Under the pieces are notes generated by a model. The model saw nothing but the letters and a program-made list of their open reading frames with translations. It was not told the DNA's origin and did not search any database. Positions 13,812 through 19,723 of a DNA stretch of 19,723 bases are shown in pieces (position 1 is the first letter of the stretch; each line of letters starts with the position of its first letter). Source of the stretch: Betaproteobacteria bacterium (GTDB lineage: Bacteria > Pseudomonadota > Gammaproteobacteria > Burkholderiales > SG8-41); assembly GCA_029883965.1 (NCBI GenBank), contig JAOUIN010000020.1:1-19723 (forward strand), in the 5' to 3' direction. The position numbers were made by a program, and so were the translations under genes.

Positions 13812-15572
13812 ATGTCCCGCCGGCACATCACAGCTCACGCCATCGCCATGCTCCTCATGGCCGGATGGCTTGTGAGCGCATGGGCACAATCACCGGCACT
13901 GTCCTGGCGTATCGAACTTGAAGCACCGGACCACGTACGCCGGCTGCTCGAGACTCATCTGGACATTTACCGCTACCGCAACCGCCCCGAAGTGGACATG
14001 CTTGTTCTCGAGCGGCTGGTCGATGGCGTGCCATCCGATGCACGCCGGCTGCTGGTCACAGAGGGCTATTTTTCGCCGCAAATCAGCGTCGGGAAAACGC
14101 CCTCCGATACCACGCATGTCGTAAACATACGTGTAGCACCTGGCGAACCCGTCCGCGTGAACGCAGTCACACTGGAAATTACCGGCGCCATTACCGGCAA
14201 CCCGGAGGATGCGGGCCGCGTGGCCGACAGCAAAAACCGCTGGCGGCTGCCGGCCGGCAGCCGTTTCAGCCAGTCCGCGTGGACGGAAGCCAAGGACGCA
14301 TTGTTGAATGCGTTTCTTCTTGACGGCTATCCCACCGCACGCGTTTCAGCCAGCAAGGCACAGGTCGATCCGGAATCCGCCGGCGTTGCAGTCCATGTGC
14401 AGATCGACAGCGGCCCCCTGTTCCATTTCGGCGCCACCCGCATCACCGGACTTGAACGCTATCCGAAAGTCCTCGTCGAGAATCTCAACACCATCCGCCA
14501 GGGCGAACGCTACACGCACGACGCGCTGCTGCGCTATCAGGGCGAATTGCAGGCCAGCGGGTACTTTCGCAGCGCCTCGGTTTCCGTTGAACCAGAGCCC
14601 GGAAATGCGACCGCGACGCCCGTGCTGGTACGTGTAGTTGAATATCCGGTGATGAAGGTTGACCTGGGCGCGGGATACAGCACGGATACAGGGCCGCGGG
14701 CGCAGGCCGGACTTACGCACAACAACACCTTCCAGCCCGGCTGGCAGTCCGTCAGCAAGCTGAAGCTTGAAGGCAAGCAGCAGTCGCTGGATGCCCAGCT
14801 CGCCTTCCTGCCCGAGGCCAGCGGCTGGCGCAACCGGCTCGGCGCCGAAGCCAAGCGGACCGACATCGAAGACCTGATCACCAACAACCTGAGTTTTTCA
14901 TTGAGCCGTGCATGGCGCTCACCGGGACTGGAACACGATATCACCGTCAAATTCGAGTCCGAGGAACAGAAAATAGAATCGATCGTAACCGACAACGTGG
15001 AAGCACTGTCGGCCAATTATTCATGGACATTGCGACGCGTTGACGATCTGCTGCGCCCCAGGAAAGGTTACCTCCTCAACCTGCAGCTGGGCGGCGCCGC
15101 GGAAGCCCTCCTGTCCACGCGCTCGTTCGTGCGCAGCTATGGCCGCGGCGTTTATATCCAGCCTCTGGGTCGATACGACCGCCTGCACCTGCGTGCCGAA
15201 GCCGGCGCGGTCTGGGCTGACGCCCGTGACGGCATTCCCAACCATTTTCTGTTTCGTGCCGGCGGCGATCAGAGCATCCGCGGCTATGCCTACCAGTCGT
15301 TGGGCGTACAGATAGACAGCGCGGTTGTAGGCGCGCGCTATCTTGCTGTCGGCACTATCGAATACCAGCATGATTTTACCGAGAGCTGGGGCGGCGCCCT
15401 GTTTATCGACAGCGGTAATGCCGTGGACAATTGGTCTGATTACCGTGCAGTGCAGGGTTACGGTGCCGGTGTACGCTGGATCAGTCCGGCCGGCTCACTG
15501 AATTTCGACGTTGCTCAATCCAGCGAAGACCATAAAGTACGGTTCCATTTCACGATCGGCGCCAGGTTCTGA
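13812..15572 (+). CDS. tamA: Outer-membrane translocation and assembly module protein TamA (Omp85 family)
   Basis: An outer-membrane beta-barrel protein (586 aa; E. coli TamA is 577) that with TamB assists insertion of certain outer-membrane proteins and envelope lipid transport. Residues 1-25 are a Sec signal peptide ending in AWA. POTRA domains occupy about 30-270 in the periplasm, including the GPLFHFGATRITGLERY segment of the last one. The barrel follows from about 275. The Omp85 signature GGDQSIRGY is at 484-492, with R490 of the RGY/F loop-6 motif, and the chain ends in phenylalanine (HFTIGARF), as expected for a BAM substrate. ATG 13812 has no strong Shine-Dalgarno; ATG 13848 inside the signal peptide is an alternative. 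tamB follows after 1 nt, as in most proteobacteria. Confidence 0.95.
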   Translation: MSRRHITAHAIAMLLMAGWLVSAWAQSPALSWRIELEAPDHVRRLLETHLDIYRYRNRPEVDMLVLERLVDGVPSDARRLLVTEGYFSPQISVGKTPSDTTHVVNIRVAPGEPVRVNAVTLEITGAITGNPEDAGRVADSKNRWRLPAGSRFSQSAWTEAKDALLNAFLLDGYPTARVSASKAQVDPESAGVAVHVQIDSGPLFHFGATRITGLERYPKVLVENLNTIRQGERYTHDALLRYQGELQASGYFRSASVSVEPEPGNATATPVLVRVVEYPVMKVDLGAGYSTDTGPRAQAGLTHNNTFQPGWQSVSKLKLEGKQQSLDAQLAFLPEASGWRNRLGAEAKRTDIEDLITNNLSFSLSRAWRSPGLEHDITVKFESEEQKIESIVTDNVEALSANYSWTLRRVDDLLRPRKGYLLNLQLGGAAEALLSTRSFVRSYGRGVYIQPLGRYDRLHLRAEAGAVWADARDGIPNHFLFRAGGDQSIRGYAYQSLGVQIDSAVVGARYLAVGTIEYQHDFTESWGGALFIDSGNAVDNWSDYRAVQGYGAGVRWISPAGSLNFDVAQSSEDHKVRFHFTIGARF

Positions 15573-15573
15573 C

Positions 15574-18500
15574 ATGGCCTCCCGATCCGTTCATCGCATT
15601 CTCCGGCGCGCTGCCTGGACGCTGCTTGCACTCGTACTGCTGCTCCTCGGCGGCGGACTGTACTGGCTCGGCACCCCGCAGGCGCTCGAGTGGCTCACCC
15701 GGCAGGCAATCATCGCGGGCGAAGGACGGCTCGCCATCGAAGGTGCGCAAGGATCACTCTACAGCCGCATAAACATTTCGCGCGTGGCCTATAAGGATGC
15801 AGCGCTCGACCTGGAGGCACGCAGTGTCACGCTCGAATGGCAGCCGCAGGCAATACTGATCCGTCAGGCGCGCATCACCGCGCTGTCGATCGACGAGCTG
15901 CGCGTCGCCGCGACCGCATCAGACGAACCGGCGAGACTGCCTGCCACCCTGAAATTGCCGTTCGATGCGACCGTCACAAACGCCGAAATCAAGCGGCTGG
16001 AAATCGTGCCGGCAAGCATCGCGCAGGATCTGCGTTTCAATTTTCACGCCCGCGCGGCATCCCACGAACTCGAACTTGCAAACGTCAGCTTCATGGACTG
16101 GCGCGCCGCGGGCGCCATGCGCCTGGGGACGGCGGCACCATTCACGGCGAGCGGCAAGTTGAACCTCAGCGGCAAAGCACTGGATGAACCGCTCGCAGTC
16201 GGCATCACGATCGGGGGAAGTCTTGACGCCCTGCAACTGCAGGCCGCGGCCGCCGCGCGCGGCACATCGGCAAAGGCCGCAGGCCTGTTGCGCCCGTTCG
16301 CCGAACCGCTGATCGAGACGCTCACGCTTGATACAGCGGGACTGGACCTTGCCGCCTGGGACAGGACGCTCCCGCAGACAAGACTGGACCTGACGCTGGA
16401 AGCCGGCATGCCGCGTGCAGACCTGTTCAAGGGCAAGATCCGCGCAAGAAACAGCGCTCCGGGACCGGTCGATACACGCCGCCTGCCGCTCACACATGCC
16501 GGGCTCGAGTTTTCCGGTAACGGCGCTCAGTGGACGCTGTCGGACATTGTGCTTGGCGTAGGCGCGGGCGGGCAGGTGCGCGGATCAGGCGCGATCAACG
16601 ACGCAGACATGCAACTGAATCTGGCCCTGAGCAACATCAAGACTGCCGCACTGCACTCCGGAATCAATCCGCTGACCGTATCGGGTACCGCAATATTGAC
16701 CGGCAATGTGGAACAGCAACGAGTCGTCGCAGAACTCGAAGGTGACGGCGCACAACTGGCGGTCACACTGCGTCAGGTGCGGAACATGGTCACCGTTGAG
16801 CGCGGCCGGTTGCGTGCCGGGAAGGGCCAATTTGATTTCACCGGCCACGCAGCCCTTGCCGATGCCCGGGAGTTCTCGCTCAAGGCTGACTTTTCAGCGA
16901 TGGACCCTTCCCGCTTCGTCAATGCGCCAAAGGCATCATTGAACGGCAAGCTCTCGGTACAGGGCAGGCTTGCACCGGCGTGGCAGGCGCAAGTGCAACT
17001 TGCTCTGACCAACAGCCGGCTGCGCGAATTTCCGCTTTCGGCAAATGCCGGGTTTACGACCGCAGCGAAACAGCTGTTCGCCGGCAAAGCGCACGCCATC
17101 CTCTCCGGGAACCGTATCGATATTGCCGGCAGCTTCGGCGAACCGCGGGACCGGCTCAACTGGTCGATCGATGCTGCGAATCTGCAGGCCTTCGACAAGA
17201 CGCTCGCCGGCACCGTAAAAGGCCAGGGAACCCTCGCCGGCAATATCGAACAGCCATCGGTGGATTTCAGGCTGACCGCGCAGCGACTGGTCGCGGGCGG
17301 ATTCTCGGCGCGCTCACTCGACGCACAGGGAACCCTGGATGCAGGCGTCGACGGCGCACTGAAATTGAAGGCGCGTGGCGCCGGCATCAAGGCACGCACG
17401 ATGGCTGTCGACGAAGTGAAACTCGACGTAAGCGGCACGCGGCTACGCCATGAAGTCAAGGCTGCGCTGCACGGGAAAACCGTCAACGCGACCCTCAATG
17501 GCGCCGGTGCCCTGGAGAGTAACCGGGTCTGGAATGGCAGCGTGTCCGCGCTGCAAATACGGGGCGACATTCCCTTCGATCTTGTCGCACCTGCCCGCAT
17601 CAGCATCGGGCACGACCTGCTGATCATCACGGATGTGCAGGCGGTCGCGCTCGGTGGAAAAATCGGTCCCGCGTCGTTCCGCATGGAACAGGGCGGCATC
17701 ACCACCAATGGCGCGCTCACCGGCATTACGTCGCGGGCGCTGCTCGCGCTTATCCCGAAAACCGGCATTGATCCGCGTGACCTGACCGTAGGCGGACACT
17801 GGAACTTTACCCTGAAAGATACGGTATCGGGATCTGCCGAGATCTACCGCGAATCCGGTGATCTGGGTGTCCTGGCTGAGCGGACCCTGCAGTTGGGTCT
17901 GCAACAGCTCAGAGTGAGCATCACCGCGAGCGACAACGCGCTCGACGCCGGCATCAATGCGCAAAGCACGCACATGGGCACGCTCACCGCAAGGGCACGC
18001 ACACAGCTGGAACGACGCGGCGGCGCCTGGGTGCTGGCGCGCAACTCGCCGCTGGAAGGCGCGGTGAACTTCGACATGCAATCGCTGGCCTGGGCGCGGA
18101 TACTCGCACCTGAACTCGACCGGACCGATGGCCGCGTTGCCGCGCAGCTCACTATCGCCGGGACTGCAGGTGCGCCGCTGATTTCCGGTGATCTCAGTGC
18201 CGATGCGGTGCAGGTACGATCGATCAGCACGGGACTGAACCTGACGGACGGCACGCTGCGCGCGAACTTCGATGGCCAGAATCTGAAAGTCAGCCGGTTT
18301 CACGTGAAAGCAGGTGATGGAAAAATAGAAGCCGACGGCGCGGCCGATCTCGCGGACGGCCTGCGCAGTTTCGACATTTCGGTGCGTGCAGAACGCGCGC
18401 GTATCCTCGCCAGCCCGGAGCTGACCGTGGTGCTCAGCGGCGCCGGGCGGGCCGGACTGCGCGAGTTGAAGCTCGCAATCGATGGAAAATTCAGGGTCGA

Positions 18501-19308
18501 TGAGGGACGCTACGACCTGGGTGTCGAACGCAGGCCGGTGCTGGGCGAGGACGTCGTCATCGTCGGAAAAAGCACTCCCGCTGCAGGCGCCAAAAAACCG
18601 GTGCGCATTGCGCTCGACATGACGGTAGACCTCAACGACAAATTCGCAGTTCGCGGCTACGGACTCAACACTGTGCTTGGCGGCTCGCTCAACGTCACGT
18701 CGCGCAACGACGCTTACCATGCACTCGGCACCATACGCACGCTGCGCGGCGAGTACTACGCCTTTGGTCAGCGGCTCGATATCGAACGGGGCGAACTCAC
18801 TTTTTCCGGCCCGCTGGGAAATCCGGGGCTCAACCTGCGAGCCGGCCGCAAAATCAAGTCGGTGGAAGTCGGCGTCGAAGTCAGCGGGTCACTGCAGCGC
18901 CCCCTGGTCAAGCTCGTGTCCGATCCGGACATGTCCGACTCCGACCGGCTTGCATGGCTGGTGCTCGGTCGCGACCCGCAAACCGCAAGCGCTGCGGAAC
19001 TCGCAATCCTGCAGGCAACCGCTCTCAGCGCCGGCTCGCGCAGCGGAAATTCCATACAAAAGCAGGTTGCCGACGGCCTGGGACTCGACGAACTCGGCGT
19101 CTCGCAGGGCGGAGAAGGCGCACTGGGCGTGGTCACGCTCGGCAAACGCATCACTGACCAGTTGACCGCCCGGCTGGAGCAGACGCTGGGCGGGACCGCC
19201 GGCAGCGTGGTCAAGGTGGACTACCTGCTCTCTGAACGCTGGCGGCTAGAAGCCACCACCGGCGCGGAAAACGCCCTCGACGTCCTGTTCACGCTGCGCT
19301 TCGACTGA
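15574..19308 (+). CDS. tamB: Translocation and assembly module protein TamB
   Basis: A 1244-aa AsmA-like envelope protein (E. coli TamB is about 1259 aa). Residues about 11-33 form one inner-membrane anchor (WTLLALVLLLLGGGLYWLG). The long middle consists of repeating beta-rich segments of the kind that build a periplasm-spanning hydrophobic groove. The C-terminal DUF490/TamB domain covers about the last 380 residues, with family landmarks LRGEYYAFGQRLDIERGEL, DPDMSDSDRLAWLVLGRDP and the terminal LSERWRLEATTGAENALDVL. It partners TamA in the outer membrane. I use ATG 15574, 1 nt after the tamA stop, because the membrane anchor starts directly after it; AGG at 15564-15566 could serve as ribosome site. 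The frame is open further upstream within tamA, but that part is unlike TamB. It converges on the SET gene with 11 nt between stops. Confidence 0.96.
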   Translation: MASRSVHRILRRAAWTLLALVLLLLGGGLYWLGTPQALEWLTRQAIIAGEGRLAIEGAQGSLYSRINISRVAYKDAALDLEARSVTLEWQPQAILIRQARITALSIDELRVAATASDEPARLPATLKLPFDATVTNAEIKRLEIVPASIAQDLRFNFHARAASHELELANVSFMDWRAAGAMRLGTAAPFTASGKLNLSGKALDEPLAVGITIGGSLDALQLQAAAAARGTSAKAAGLLRPFAEPLIETLTLDTAGLDLAAWDRTLPQTRLDLTLEAGMPRADLFKGKIRARNSAPGPVDTRRLPLTHAGLEFSGNGAQWTLSDIVLGVGAGGQVRGSGAINDADMQLNLALSNIKTAALHSGINPLTVSGTAILTGNVEQQRVVAELEGDGAQLAVTLRQVRNMVTVERGRLRAGKGQFDFTGHAALADAREFSLKADFSAMDPSRFVNAPKASLNGKLSVQGRLAPAWQAQVQLALTNSRLREFPLSANAGFTTAAKQLFAGKAHAILSGNRIDIAGSFGEPRDRLNWSIDAANLQAFDKTLAGTVKGQGTLAGNIEQPSVDFRLTAQRLVAGGFSARSLDAQGTLDAGVDGALKLKARGAGIKARTMAVDEVKLDVSGTRLRHEVKAALHGKTVNATLNGAGALESNRVWNGSVSALQIRGDIPFDLVAPARISIGHDLLIITDVQAVALGGKIGPASFRMEQGGITTNGALTGITSRALLALIPKTGIDPRDLTVGGHWNFTLKDTVSGSAEIYRESGDLGVLAERTLQLGLQQLRVSITASDNALDAGINAQSTHMGTLTARARTQLERRGGAWVLARNSPLEGAVNFDMQSLAWARILAPELDRTDGRVAAQLTIAGTAGAPLISGDLSADAVQVRSISTGLNLTDGTLRANFDGQNLKVSRFHVKAGDGKIEADGAADLADGLRSFDISVRAERARILASPELTVVLSGAGRAGLRELKLAIDGKFRVDEGRYDLGVERRPVLGEDVVIVGKSTPAAGAKKPVRIALDMTVDLNDKFAVRGYGLNTVLGGSLNVTSRNDAYHALGTIRTLRGEYYAFGQRLDIERGELTFSGPLGNPGLNLRAGRKIKSVEVGVEVSGSLQRPLVKLVSDPDMSDSDRLAWLVLGRDPQTASAAELAILQATALSAGSRSGNSIQKQVADGLGLDELGVSQGGEGALGVVTLGKRITDQLTARLEQTLGGTAGSVVKVDYLLSERWRLEATTGAENALDVLFTLRFD

Positions 19309-19319
19309 CGCTGCAGGTT

Positions 19320-19723
19320 TTATCGCTTGGAGCCCAGCAGGGTGTGGCGGCATTTGCGCGCGCCACAGTGGCACGGATGATCGCGCTTCTGCTTTGGCGT
19401 ATGGCGTTCTTCGAGCACCAGATTGTAGTCGTACGCCAGTTCCTGTCCCGGCTTGATGGCGCGGATCGCATCAATGAACACACGCCCGTCTTCCTCGTTG
19501 GCCTCGCAGTTCGGTGCACACGAATGATTGATCCAGCGCGCCGGCCCGCCGCGCTTCGTCGCATCGATGACGACTCTGTCATTCGCAGCAAACAGCATCG
19601 TATGCGAAGAGTTCTCGTGCAGATCACCGTAAAGCCGGTCTGCCTTCGCGTGCGACATGCGCTCCCCGGTGTATTCGAGTATGCGCGTACCCTTCGCGAT
19701 CGCCGTCACCGCGAACACGCCGC
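19320..19723 (-). CDS. SET-domain protein-lysine methyltransferase (partial, C-terminal part)
   Basis: The frame ends at TAA 19320-19322 and is open to the right edge; 133 residues are visible. The first visible residues, GVFAVTAIAKGTRI, are the usual beginning of a SET domain just after its GxG motif, so only the start of the protein is missing. Other SET motifs follow: the GGPARWINHSCAPNC segment (cofactor and pseudoknot region), GQELAYDYN, and a post-SET CHCGARKC (CxCx4C), whose cysteines would bind zinc with a cysteine of NHSC. SET enzymes transfer methyl from S-adenosylmethionine to lysine; bacterial members are often called eukaryote-like. An internal GTG at 19718 is not the true start. 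Target unknown. It converges on tamB. Confidence 0.9.
   Translation of the reverse strand, partial: GVFAVTAIAKGTRILEYTGERMSHAKADRLYGDLHENSSHTMLFAANDRVVIDATKRGGPARWINHSCAPNCEANEEDGRVFIDAIRAIKPGQELAYDYNLVLEERHTPKQKRDHPCHCGARKCRHTLLGSKR

Noticed and set aside
17443..18720. 425-codon minus-strand open frame inside tamB
   Set aside because: It lies wholly opposite tamB and has no recognisable motif or start signal.

Overview
The window is about 19.7 kb of GC-rich, gene-dense chromosome from a Gram-negative proteobacterium. The gene set points to a betaproteobacterium, probably Burkholderiales or a relative. It combines a Bug-type (TctC-like) periplasmic binding protein, a STAS-fused MlaE permease, RhlE, TypA/BipA, TamA-TamB and a SET-domain methyltransferase of the kind common in that class. 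The taxonomy is inferred from family content, not from a marker gene. I see no tRNA, rRNA, CRISPR array, transposase or phage gene.

Layout. (1) 1-498, minus: 5' end of an MlaE-family lipid-transport permease, cut by the left edge. (2) 612-6200, minus: five tightly packed genes, transcribed coxG-like > FAD subunit (coxM-like) > molybdopterin subunit (coxL-like) > [2Fe-2S] subunit (coxS-like) > UbiD-family decarboxylase, with a good sigma-70-like promoter just upstream (6228-6256). (3) 6357-7637, minus: rhlE-type DEAD-box helicase with its own intrinsic terminator (6280-6317). (4) 7638-8025: divergent control region for rhlE and typA, with a strong hairpin. (5) 8026-11190, plus: typA/bipA, a DMT-family permease overlapping it by 4 nt, then a group II truncated haemoglobin. 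(6) 11304-13596, plus: Bug solute-binding protein whose end overlaps a malonyl-CoA decarboxylase by 20 nt. (7) 13812-19308, plus: tamA and tamB, 1 nt apart. (8) 19320-19723, minus: C-terminal part of a SET-domain protein methyltransferase, converging on tamB and cut by the right edge.

How the genes work together. The most distinctive region is the molybdenum-hydroxylase/UbiD operon. It encodes a complete three-subunit xanthine-oxidase-family enzyme, a CoxG-type accessory protein and a prenylated-FMN decarboxylase with its catalytic residues intact. This suggests a catabolic route in which an aromatic or heteroaromatic acid is hydroxylated and/or decarboxylated. The substrate cannot be read from the sequence. 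The parts resemble the furan-degradation hmf set (hydroxylase subunits plus UbiD-like HmfF), but no CoA ligase or UbiX homologue lies in the window. The Bug/malonyl-CoA decarboxylase pair suggests uptake and use of malonate or a related acid. The rest is housekeeping: translation GTPase, RNA helicase, and outer-membrane assembly and lipid transport (Mla, TamAB).
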